Positions 1-11,492 of a DNA stretch of 64,000 nucleotides are shown here, piece after piece. The DNA lies in NCBI RefSeq assembly GCF_024713945.1, contig NC_134678.1, positions 1,240,001-1,304,000 of the forward strand, given 5' to 3'. A model generated the notes under the pieces. That model was given only the letters and a program-made list of their open reading frames with translations, was not told the DNA's origin and did not search any database. This stretch comes from Dermatophagoides farinae (Eukaryota > Arthropoda > Arachnida > Sarcoptiformes > Pyroglyphidae). The position numbers were made by a program, and so were the translations under genes. Numbering within the stretch: the first letter of the stretch is position 1; every line of letters begins with the position of its first letter.

Positions 1-1530
1 AATTAACATCAAACAAAATCAATGTCAAATCCACCCAATCGAATTTTGTTATTTTTTTTTGTTGTACCACCAAAAAAAAAATCAAATAAAATCAAGATTG
101 TAGCAAATTGATAAGGATAAGTTTCCAAAAATTATTGGCATTTTTTCTTCAGATTCTTTTGTGAAACAAAACAAAAACAAAAACGAAAAAATCAAAACGA
201 AATTTCAATTTAATTGATTGATTTGAATTCCGAAATATTTTTTCTTCTCTCTGTTTTCGAGTACAGAAAAAAAAATTCACAACTTAATTTTCTTGTTGTT
301 TCATTCACCGAATCAAAATTGAAAAGAGTCAAATTTTGTCTTTTTTGGTCATTGCCCGTTTTTTTTGTGTGTGTGTGTGTGTGTATGCAAGTTGTATCGA
401 TTTGACACTATCGAAAAAAAAAATGATAATGTTACGTATATTGCACCAAGAAAAAAAATGCAACAGGTAGCTTTGTCGCATTTTTTGTTGTTGTTGTTGT
501 TGTTGTTATTGATAAATTTTACCTACCACATTGGTCGGTTTTGTTTCTTCTTTTTTTCTTTAAATGTGCGGTTTTTTTTGGGCTCCAATTTTTCTTGATT
601 GATCTATATCTCACCATCATCATCCTACACACACACACAAATCTTTTTTTGGCTTATTTCGATGAATTAGCTGAAAATTTTCACTAAGTGGCTGTGTGTG
701 TGTATGTGTGTTTTTTTTCTACTGCTTTTATGGAATGACATTTTTTTTGTGTCCATAAAAATTAAACTTAATTAAAATGAAAAACGATCGACATCGTTGT
801 GTCGTTGTCGTCGTCGTCGAGGGTTTTTTCAATTTTCTCCCTCTCTCCCTTGATTATAGGGATTTGTTCTAATCTAATCAAATGAAAAGAAAAAGATTTT
901 GTTTTTTTTTCGCCAAATAAGCCACTTTGATCATCGTCATTAACATCATTTCAATGATAATGATGATGATGATGATGAAGATTGAAAAATAAAATTCCAT
1001 TCCAATGATAAAAGTACAAGTGTTGAAAAGTTTGAAGAATTTCATCATCAACAAATCGATTGTATCGTGGATTGAAATTTTTTTTTTTTTTTTGATTGTT
1101 GCACACATGCACACCTTTTTTCACATAAATAAACAGATGACTATGACCCAAATCTCTTTTTTGGTCAAAAAAAAAAATAAAAAAAAACATGAAAAAAAAT
1201 CACCAAATTTTTTATTTACTTTGCCAAATACGGCCTATATATCCTGTGTCTGTCTATTTGTATGTTGACAGTGATGATGGTAATGATGATGATGATGATG
1301 ATTTTTTTTGGCTTTTGTTTAAATGTAAACTTCCTCTTTATTTTTTTTCAATGTTTACTTTTTCTTGTTTTGATTGATTGATTGATTGATGAAACTTGTT
1401 GAGTTCGATCATCAAACTATCATCATCATCATCATCATCAACATTGGTTATACAATACAAATCATGTTTGTTTACCAATCGATTAATTCAATGGTTGATT
1501 AATAATTGATTTGTGTTTGCCTTACTATAG
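1..1530. other. 5' flank or intron of Wnt1, low complexity
   Basis: This stretch is AT-rich, with poly-T, (GTT)n near 485-510, short (TG)n tracts and (GAT)n/(ATC)n runs near 960-980, 1280-1305 and 1420-1440. No convincing exon is visible. It ends in an intron acceptor (cttactatag, AG at 1529-1530), so at least its 3' part is intron between an unseen Wnt1 first exon and the first exon seen here. Confidence 0.6.
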
Positions 1531-3588
1531 GGATATTGCTCGTCATTCACCATCATCATCATCATCAACTATGATTGAATCATCATCATCGTCATCATCA
1601 TTCGATGTGGCTAAACAACATATGGATGGCCGTCATACAAATGTAATATTACCATCAATAAGCATGGGATCAAATTCATTACAATCAACAACAAATCAGC
1701 TATTGAATACAATGAATTTACCATTGAGAAAAAAACAACGTAAATTAGTTCGAGATAATCCTGGTGTATTGACAGCCATTGCACGTGCAATGAAAATGGC
1801 CATTAATGAATGTCAAACACAATTTAAAGATCGTCGTTGGAATTGTCCGGTGAATGATTGGAAAAAAGGAAAACATGTTTTCGGTAAAATTATTCAACGT
1901 GGTAAGTAATAACAACATGAATTATGGAGATGATCACAGAATTTATGACATTTTGTTACATTCAACCATTTTTATTTTTGTTGGACAATTATAGGATGCC
2001 GAGAGACGGCATTTGTTTATGCATTGACCAGTGCTGCAGTTGCACATTCAATTGCTAGAGCTTGTAGTGAAGGTATTTTATATTTATTTATTTTTTTTTT
2101 TTTTTTGAAATCGGATTTTTTCTGATCATCATCGTCATCATTATTTTTTTTTCGTTTGGATTAGGTATGATTGAAACATGTACTTGTGATTATCGTTATA
2201 ATCGTAAACCATCCGGTATCGATTGGGAATGGGGTGGTTGTTCTGATAATATTGATTTTGGCTATAAATTTGCCCGTCAATTTGTTGATTCAGCTGAACG
2301 TGGTCGTGATTTACGTTTTGTAATGAATCTACATAATAATGAAGCTGGACGATTGGTAAGTAGATTCTGTTTTTTTCATTCATTCATTCATTCATCCAAA
2401 AAAAAACCAATGACAAAATTCTGACTGTCAATGTGACCATGTGAACAGATAGATGATCACCTAGGCTAAATTTTTAATTAGGTGATAGTCCCAAAAAAAA
2501 AACAATCAACCCAGTACGAAAAAAAAAACAGATCACAGTCAATCATGTCAAACAAACACAAAAAACAACAAACAACGGGTGCCTAAATAACCAGGGTCAA
2601 AAAAAAAACCACTGAAAAAAATAATAATAATAATGATTGAGAGCCAGCACGAGATCGATTATCCAATATTTGGGTAGTAGTAGAGATATATTTCATTTTC
2701 AAATAATCAAAAAATTTTTCAAATCGAATCTTCTCTTCTTTTTCTATTTTTTTCATCATCATCATCATCATCATCAACTGGTGGCCATAACAATGTGTGG
2801 CAAGTGATTTCAAGTTGATTGAATCCAATAATTAAGACATACTGTGATTTTTTTTATATTGAATTGTATGGTGGTTTGTTCCATTTTTTTTTTTTTTTTT
2901 TTGGTGTAGCTATAATAGGTAACAATTATTACGATGTGTGTGTGTGTGTGTGTTATGTGTATTGTGGGGGGTCATGTTGTTTGGTTAGTTTTGTCTCTGT
3001 TGTTCCAAAATATGTGATCATTATTACCTTTTTTTTTTGATGGAACAAATTTTCATGTAAGTAATATTGTGTATTGTGGTGAACAAAAAAAAAAAAACAA
3101 GGTGACCACCACCAGCGTCACATAATGATTCAATTTCTCAAAGTCATTCGGGCCGAAAATCGTTGTTTCTTTTTTTCTTTTGATTCATTTTGACACATAG
3201 TGAATGAATGAATGAAAATTTTCACAATGAAGAAAAAATAAAAGAAAGTGAAACAACCTAATGATCATTGATCGGGTTTGTTTCTCCTCTCTCTCTTTCT
3301 CTATTTCTTCATTCAATTCGGTACAGTTTATCAACAACAATTGAACAACACCGTTTCGTTTTCGATACACGTTCGATTGAGGGGTGTTGATAGTGGTGAT
3401 GATGATGGTGGTGGTGGTGGTGGTGATGATGGTGGTCAGCCCAAAAGAATAATGGATTTGAGAAAAAAAAACACACGGGGACAGTTTTTCAACACTTGTC
3501 AAATGTTGTTGTTGTTGTAATCATGATGATGATGATGATTGTAATAATCTCTCTCTCGCTATATATAACAAGGTCCTGCTGATTTTTC

Positions 3589-3620
<32 letters not shown>

Positions 3621-6600
3621 GCAAATTCATGGACCACACCGTCTATATATACACACACAGGAAAAAATATGGTTTGGCATGCATAACAAATTGGCGAATT
3701 TCATTTATTCATTCATTTGTTGTTGTTGTTAGCCTTTCTTCCAATTAAGAGAAAAAGAGATTTGTTAACCAAAAAAAAAAAAAAAAAGAAATTTAGATCG
3801 ACAAGAAATCGAAGAAAATTTTTTTTTATTTCAATACAAAGTGTCACACACACATACCGTAGGTGAAAAAAAGAATTACCATTTTGACATGTGACAATTA
3901 TTATTGTTATATTGGGATTCTTTCGTAGGAAAAAAAAATTTTGTTTTTCTTTGCCAGAAAAAAAAACTGTGATCATTACAAGATTTTTTTATTTGTTTGT
4001 TTCGGGATAAATTTAGCCATTTTGTTTGTTGTGTATGTGTGTGTGTGAGTGTGACAGAAATTCCAAATCTTTGGGCCATTTTAATCATTTGTAGTCAACA
4101 ATAAAAGTCAAGTGACCATCCTATTCATTGATGAGAATTCCAACAACAACAACAACAAAAAAAAATTGATCTAAATCAATTAGAGCAGTGACAGCAGTGA
4201 TCTTATCGAAATGGTCTAGGTCTGTTTTTTTTAAAGTTTAAAAATTTTTTTTTTTGTTGTTCGTTGTGGTGGTCATTCATTCATGAACACGAGAAAAAAA
4301 ACTACTCGACGACTAATTGAGACACTTATAACAGACACATGCACACACACACAGTTGATTGACGACGAAATCAACTAATTGAATGGAATCTATGTTTATG
4401 CATCATTTTTTTTTCTGTGCAGGTGTGTGTGTGTGTGTTTAGTGATTGAATCGATACGATAATTGTATATTGATCATATCATCATCATGCATTTATTCCG
4501 GTTTTTATGGGTAACCAACAAAACAAAACAAAAAATCGAACAAATCGATTACAAATGGTGATCATCATCATCATCATCATCGGTACTAAAAGGCTAATTT
4601 CACGCACCATTTATTGGTCATTTAAAAACAAAAAAAAAAACGAAAAATTCTCTTGAAAAAAAAAATTTTTTTTTGTTCAACAGCAAACCAAACCAAAAAT
4701 AAAAAAAAGTCTCGTGAGAAACTGATAGTCTCTGATTATGATATATATAATAATATTTACAGACATTTTGGCTATTTCAGCATCATTATTATCAATGTTT
4801 ATGGATGCAAAAAAAAATAAAAAAAAAAATTTAAATTTTACACTCATATCTATGTGCTGTGTGTGTGTGTGATTATTAAATTTAATGTACAAATTTGTGA
4901 TGATGATGATGATCATATCATCATCATACACTAATCGGATTGGCCAAAACTATCTGTCCATTCTATCTGTCTGTATATTTAAAACTGATGATGATGATGA
5001 TGATGATGATTGAACCGCGAAAAATATTTTTTTTTATTCCATCTATTTATCGATCGAATGTATTATCATTTTTTGGAGAGAGAAAGAAAAAGAGAGAGAG
5101 AGAGAGAGAGAAAATTCTAAATTGGATTGAATGAAAATTGAGTCGATAAATGGTGTATTCATCATCATCATCATCATCATCATTATCATGAGTTTTTTTT
5201 CATTATGTTTATTATATTCATATCATTTATCATTTCAATTAAGATAAGTTTTTCATTTCATTTGGTATTTTTTTCTTTTACTTTTTTTTTGGTGAAAATG
5301 ATGTCGATGATGATGATGTCCACACACTTATTTATTTATTCATTTTGTAGATGATGGCCAGTTTTTTTTTTCGTTCAAATTCCAAATGATTCGTCAAAAA
5401 TAACATCATTGGTCATCATGATCGTCATCATTATCGTTTACACAATCGATTCTTACCTTCGATAATTTTGACTTGAGGCAAAATAATACGAAAATGAATA
5501 ATATTGAGAAAGAGAGCGAGCGAGATAAGACCAGTGTCCAATTGTCTCTTGTTTTATCGTTATTTGAAAATTTTTTAAATGATCAATAAGATAATTTAAT
5601 GGTGAATAAGTGGTGGTGGTGGTAGCATTAGTAGTAGTAGTCGATCGTTTTTTTTGTTCGTTCATATTCATAGGCCATCATCATCATCATAATCATCATC
5701 AATGATGATGATAATGGGCAGCCTAGTGATAGATAACAGTCAGTGAAAAAAAAACATATGCAAAATTTTTGATTGACTGGCAATTGGCTGCAAAGCTGAT
5801 ACTTTCGTCTATCAATTCAATTGATTTTATCGATTCCGGGTCGAATTTTTTTTTTCATTTTATTTAAATTTTTGATTGAAATTCATCATTCATTCATTCT
5901 CTTTGTTTGTTTGTTGTTTGTTTTTATTTGCCCATCAAAATAGCATGTATCAAATGAAATGAGACGTGAATGTAAATGTCATGGTATGAGTGGATCATGG
6001 TAAGTTTTTTTTATTGTTTTTTTTTATCGATCCATTTCAATTCGAAATCGATTTTGTTGTTGTTGTTGTTGTTGTTTAGTACATTACAAACATGTTGGAT
6101 GCGTTTACCATCATTTCGTGATATTGGCAATAATCTTAAAGATCGTTTTGATGGTGCATCACGTGTATCGATAAGTAATGAATATCGTGGTTTTACCCGA
6201 AAAATGATGAAACATGTACAATTAAAACCATATGAAAGTGGTATGTTTTTTTGTTTGTTTTGTTTCCATTTTTTCATTCTGTTCACATTGTCCATATATT
6301 CATTATAAATATAGGCTATAAAACACCCACACGTGAAGATTTGATCTATTTTGAAGAATCACCGGATTTTTGTGTTCCAAATCATAAATATGGTGTAATG
6401 GGTACACAGGGCCGTACATGTAATGCTTCCTCAATTGGTGTTGAAGGTATGTGTTGGGCTGGTTCTTTAATTCTTTCTATTTTTTTTAAAAAAAACAACC
6501 AAAAAAATTATTTTTCATTTAATTTCAACAGGTTGTCATCTATTATGTTGTGGTCGTGGCTATATAACCGAAGAAATTGAAGAATATGAACGTTGTAATT

Positions 6601-6779
6601 GTACATTCCATTGGTGCTGTCAGGTAAATATTATAATAATGGATGATGATGATGATAAATATAACCCGAACAAGCTAATTACACGGAATTTTTTTTTTCG
6701 CTTTTGTTTCAATTTGACATACGCACAGGTCAATTGTAAGATATGTAAAATCAAGAAAAAAATGTATCGATGCACCTGA
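1531..6779 (+). CDS. Wnt1: Wnt1/wingless ligand, 5'-partial (8 exons)
   Basis: Secreted, lipid-modified Wnt morphogen that activates Frizzled/LRP receptors. Exons inferred from GT-AG sites and frame: 1531-1901, 1995-2072, 2165-2355, 5944-5999, 6080-6240, 6315-6446, 6532-6623 and 6729-6779. They join in frame to about 376 residues. The sequence shows a Ser-rich N-terminal segment, then [60 protein letters not shown], the acylation-site motif [17 protein letters not shown] and a Cys-rich end ([19 protein letters not shown]). [11 protein letters not shown] and the C-terminal CCxVxCKxC arrangement fit wingless/Wnt1 better than other Wnts. The first exon starts with one base of a split codon, so the signal-peptide exon lies upstream or outside the window. 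The third intron (2356-5943) is long. The protein ends in Cys-Thr instead of the common Cys-Leu or Cys-Lys. Wnt6 follows in the same orientation. Confidence 0.95.
2356..5943 (+). other. Wnt1 intron 3 (3.6 kb)
   Basis: Long phase-0 intron after the NNEAGRL codons, starting with gtaagt and ending in tag. It is filled with simple repeats: (GTT)10 at 3591-3620, (TG)n, (GAT)n, (GA)n near 5090-5112 and poly-A/T tracts. No coding exon was seen in it. Its size relative to the other Wnt1 introns (74-105 nt) suggests room for regulatory sequence, but no specific element was identified. Confidence 0.7.
3591..3620. repeat. (GTT)10 microsatellite
   Basis: Uninterrupted GTT trinucleotide repeat of 30 bases inside Wnt1 intron 3. 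Confidence 0.95.
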
Positions 6780-6880
6780 ACATCAATCAATCAATATTTG
6801 TTAATGATTTGCTTTGATTACCATTCTTTAATCATTTGATTGGCCGCATACACGCATACACCCATACCTGAAAATATCTT

Positions 6881-6909
6881 GATGGATGGATGGATGGATG
6901 GATGGATGA
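6881..6909. repeat. (GATG)n microsatellite
   Basis: About seven GATG tetranucleotides in the presumed Wnt1 3' UTR or just beyond it. Confidence 0.9.
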
Positions 6910-7318
6910 TGCACACAATCCATTTTATCGTTGATCATTTTTTTCTTATTATTTATAATTTTAATCCAACAAAAAATTTCATTGTGTATTTCCTTCTCCT
7001 TTCCTGTATTTTCTTTTTTTTCACTGAAAATGAATTCATGTGTACAAAAAAAAAATAAAATCAATTATCATGAATTTTTGGATCTTGGATTCGATACAAC
7101 AACAACAACAACGACAACAACAAAAATCAATGCAATCACACCGACATTTATTGGTGTTTGTGATCCATAATCTATATTTGATTATATCGATTGAAAGAAG
7201 AAAAATTATTATTTGACACCTTTTCAAGTGTGTGTGTGTTTGAATCAATATTTATTTAATATTATCGATCACTAAATTCAAATCAAATCAAATCGAAAAA
7301 AAAATTTGTATATACACA

Positions 7319-7324
7319 AATAAA
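7319..7324 (+). terminator. Possible Wnt1 polyadenylation signal AATAAA
   Basis: AATAAA about 540 bases after the Wnt1 stop codon. In DNA this AT-rich the hexamer is common, so the assignment rests on position only. Confidence 0.35.
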
Positions 7325-9510
7325 GCATCAGAGCCTGTGTAATTGATTTTTGGCAATTGTTACCAGGATACGATATTATTAAATCTCTCTGGTAAAAGAT
7401 ATGGAGATTTTGAGTGATTTTTTTTTCATCATCATCCGCGTTATTTTATTTTATTTTTCGTTAATGATGAAATAATCATTGATGAGAAATGATGATGAGA
7501 ATGAATGAATGAATGTCAACCATCACCATTATCATCAGGATTTTTTTTTTTTTGAATTAGAATGACACATTTTAATGTGTAATAAAAGATGAACCAGCTT
7601 CAACCATTCTCTTACCTTTCTCTAATATTCACTGCCACCTTTTTTTTTACTTGATTTGGTCATCAAAATGAATGTTCTGTACTGTTTTGTGGCTTTCTTG
7701 TTGGTTAAATGAATACGACGACAACACCACCATTACCAACAACACCAACACCACCACCACCACCACCACGATCATCATCATCATCGAACGGCCGACGACC
7801 ACGCGAAAAATAAAGATCATTGCCGCCGTCGCCATCGTCGTCGATCTGCCGTTCGTTGAGCTTTTTTTTTCTTTCTTTGGTTGTTGTTGTTGTTGTTGTT
7901 GTTGCTATTGCTGCTCACATTCATTCACAAAGCGGCTTTTGGCTCCATAAAGCATTCGAAGTAGAAAGAAAAAAAAAGTGAACAAGTGTGAACCTCCTTT
8001 TTTTTATATATTTTTTCTCATCATCATAGTATATATACCATAGAATAAAAAAAAAAATAGTGATCACCAACCACACATAAGGGCAATATAATGGTTTTGA
8101 TCATTCGCTACATTCAGTTACATGTTAGACATTGAATGTGTCGTACACTTTAAAAACATTGAATTGAAATATATATCGATATATATTGAATATATTGAAT
8201 CATTTTCCATCATCAATTTGATTGTTTTTTTTCTTGCTGCTGTGGTCGTTGTTTTGTTTTCAAATTTTTTTTCACTATTATACAGTGTTTATTCCCATTG
8301 GAATTTAGAAAAAAAAACGTTAATCATTGAATATTCATGTGTGTGTGTGTGATATACAGGTGGACAAAACAACAACAACAAAAAACATGTGTGTCTCATT
8401 TTCTTTTTTTTTTCTTTTCATTAATCGTTTAGACACAATGTCTCATTGTTGATCGGATTTTGTTTGTCTGAAATTTTTGGAATTGTCTACTATAAACACA
8501 AATATATCAGTATTACCAATTTGTGATCAATACAACCAAAAAAAAAACAACAACAACAAAACAAAAAACAAAATGTGATCATCATCATGTGTTGTTGTTG
8601 CTGGTTAGGCCATCATCTTACTGGTCATCATTTAGAAACATTTTTTTGATCATTTAAAAAATTGTGTCCAATGATCATGGTCATGATCGAAAAACAAATT
8701 TCATTGCCAATCATCACCCATCATCATATAGATCATTAATCACGAATATTTGGATTTGTGTTTTTTTTTCTTCTACTTATTTGGTGAACAAAACCAAAAA
8801 AAAAAAAAAAACTAATCATCATCATCATCAAAAAAAACTAAATTTCAATTCTCACCAGAAAAAAAGGTATGTGTTCATTACACATATAATAAATTTCAAA
8901 CAATCTCAAATTTGGTGTGTCTGTTTTTATTAGTTTGAAAATTCCATCCCAATTCAAACACACACACACACACAACATAATTAATTAATTTGTTATCACC
9001 TTTTTTTCACAAAATCATGAAAGTCAAGAAGAAAATGGATCGATCATTTTGATCGATACAGAAAAAAAATGGTAGCCATTTAGCATCAATTTTTTGTCTG
9101 ATTCTTGTTCGTGACTAGCAAAAAAAAAAATTTGGTCGTTGTTTATCGAATCGCTAATGATAATGATCAATGATGTTTAATTGTATCATTAAATAGATTA
9201 GATTAGACATTCAATTCAATTCATCCATTTTTTTTTTTTTTTTGGATTTGTTGTTGCCAAATTCATCATGCTAAAGCACATAGAATGTGAATGATTTGCA
9301 ACTTAAAACATATATATAATATACACGAATCAACAAAGTTTTTTTTTCATTTTCATTTTAAGATATGACCAACACACATTCAATACACACACAATGCTAA
9401 AAGTGTCCTGGTCAAAGGTCACTGTCATTAGTGTGAATCTTTTACCTTTTTTTTGTGTGATTTGTATAGATATATATTGGTATTACCTGTACAATTATCA
9501 GTATGTGTGG

Positions 9511-9512
<2 letters not shown>

Positions 9513-9546
<34 letters not shown>
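9513..9546. repeat. (AG)17 microsatellite
   Basis: Uninterrupted AG dinucleotide repeat of 34 bases in the Wnt1-Wnt6 interval. Confidence 0.95.
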
Positions 9547-9551
<5 letters not shown>

Positions 9552-10229
9552 AATGTAGAATGTGTTTGTATGTGTATGTGCGTTTGAATACCATTCTCAC
9601 CTTTGAAACTCATGGTGGTGGTGGTGGTGTCGTCCCCTATACAACCACCAACCTTCTTTCCCCTCCAACAACAACAACAACAACGATGATTTAGTTTTTA
9701 GTTTAAAAAAAAAATTTTTCCATCTTTTTTTTCAAAAAAAAAAAATTCATTAGTAGCCCTGTATGTTTTTTTTTGTAGCTGGACTTACAATCATCATCAT
9801 CATTTATAGTTTATGGTGGTTTTTTTTTCTTTCCTGATTTTGTTTTTTTTTTACAAATCTGTTTCGCTTAATTAACCATTCTTTTTTCTTGTTGTTGTTG
9901 TTGTTGTTGTTATTGTACGAAATGGTCAAATGATTTAAATTCTATTGACCCTCTTGACCCGCTCTCTCTCTCTTGGTTTCCCCCTCAAACCCCCCACACC
10001 TGGAATCTATTCTACATCTTTTTTTTTCTTATTCATTTCAAAATGATCGACACCTCCTCTACGATTAATTACGCGCGCCTTGATCTTTGGCCTGATGATG
10101 ATGATGATGATGATGACCTTCGAGCCACACACACACACAATAGTTTTCTTTCTCTCTCTCTCTCTCATTTGACCATTAGTTATGTTTATTATAATTGACT
10201 ATAATTACTATCATTTGACTTTTGAATCT

Positions 10230-10281
10230 ATCCATCCATCCATCCATCCATCCATCTATCTATCTATCTATCTATCTATCT
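10230..10281. repeat. Compound tetranucleotide repeat (ATCC)n(ATCT)n
   Basis: About six ATCC units run directly into about seven ATCT units without interruption, a compound microsatellite. Confidence 0.9.
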
Positions 10282-11492
10282 GTAGTTTATCTAGCTTAAA
10301 TCTGGCTGAATATGTGTATTTTGTTTGTTTCATTATTTTACAATATACAAAAACAAGGCAATTGGAAAACAAAACAAAAAAAGAAAATGTCAGATATTTT
10401 CATGAATTGAAGATTGTTTAGAATGAAATGATGATGGTGATGTTTTTTGATGTTTGAAATTATCGGATTTTATCTCTCTTTATTCTTTGTGTGTGTGTGT
10501 GTGTTTGCCATTTATTCATTCATTCATCCATTCATTGTCCAAATTTCATTGAACAATTTAGGTATTTTTGATTTTAGGTATTTATAATTCGTTGAACAAA
10601 ATGCCATAAATGTTTGCTGGGCATCTTTTTTACATTCATGCATTTGTGTGTGTGTGTGTGTGTATTACCTTCCACAAACAATCACTACAAAAAAAAAATT
10701 CAGAATTGGCAAATAATAATAATTGATGCTAATAAAGAGAGAACAAAAAAAAAAAATTCACATTCTCGTGTTTGTCTGTATGTTTATCAAGGTGTTATTA
10801 TTATGATGATGATTGTTACATTCATTTATCTTTGTCGATTATTCAATTGTCGATTCAATGTTATTACTGTGTGTGTATGTGTGTGTGTGTGTGTGTTTGT
10901 CGGTCGTCATGGCAAATAATAAAATAATGTAATTCTTCAGGTTCATTTTGATTTGATTTTGATTTTTTTTTTTTTATTTACCTGATAATATTTAGCTAAA
11001 TAATATATCCAGTTTTTTTTTGTATGATGTGTTTGACCTCTACCACCACAACCACCACCAACACATCATCGCCAACAACAAACACACACACACAGGTACC
11101 GTCCATAGGTTTAAATTAAGTGGATGATGATGATGTTATTGGAAATGTCTTTTTTTTCCATTCTTTTCTGGAATTTTCATGACCTTTGCCACACACACAC
11201 ACACTTGAATTATGCAACAAATTTATTTCCATTCATTAATGATTATTACCTATATTATTTATCATGTGTATGTGTGTATGTTTTTTTTTATTATTCCTTT
11301 TGTTTGTTTAATTCACAACACAGGTCATCTTCGGTGGGGACCATTGAAAACCAAGAAAAAAAAAAGACAAAGAAATCCATGTTATTTTATCCAAAGTTTG
11401 TTATCATCAAGTTGGAATCATTTACAGCATTAAAAACACAGAGAGAGAAAACAACAACAACAACAACAACAGCAAACAAATCAAAAAAAAGG

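Larger units (their letters stand above)
6780..11492. other. Intergenic region between Wnt1 and Wnt6
   Basis: Wnt1 3' UTR followed by about 4 kb of low-complexity DNA. It holds (GATG)n at 6881-6909, (AG)n at 9513-9546, (ATCC)n/(ATCT)n at 10230-10281, (TG)n near 10489-10506 and 10867-10898, and many poly-T runs. No supported gene was found. Apparent reading frames here are repeat translations (poly-Thr, poly-Val, poly-Cys-Val). Confidence 0.6.

Noticed and set aside
459-598. Hydrophobic frame starting MQQVALSHFLLLLL as the missing Wnt1 signal-peptide exon
   Set aside because: The leucine run is a translated (GTT)n tract, and no convincing donor with the required phase follows it.
11124-11492. 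Longer N-terminus upstream of the Wnt6 signal peptide in the same frame
   Set aside because: It translates microsatellites and poly-A DNA. The ATG at 11493 is followed at once by a proper signal peptide.
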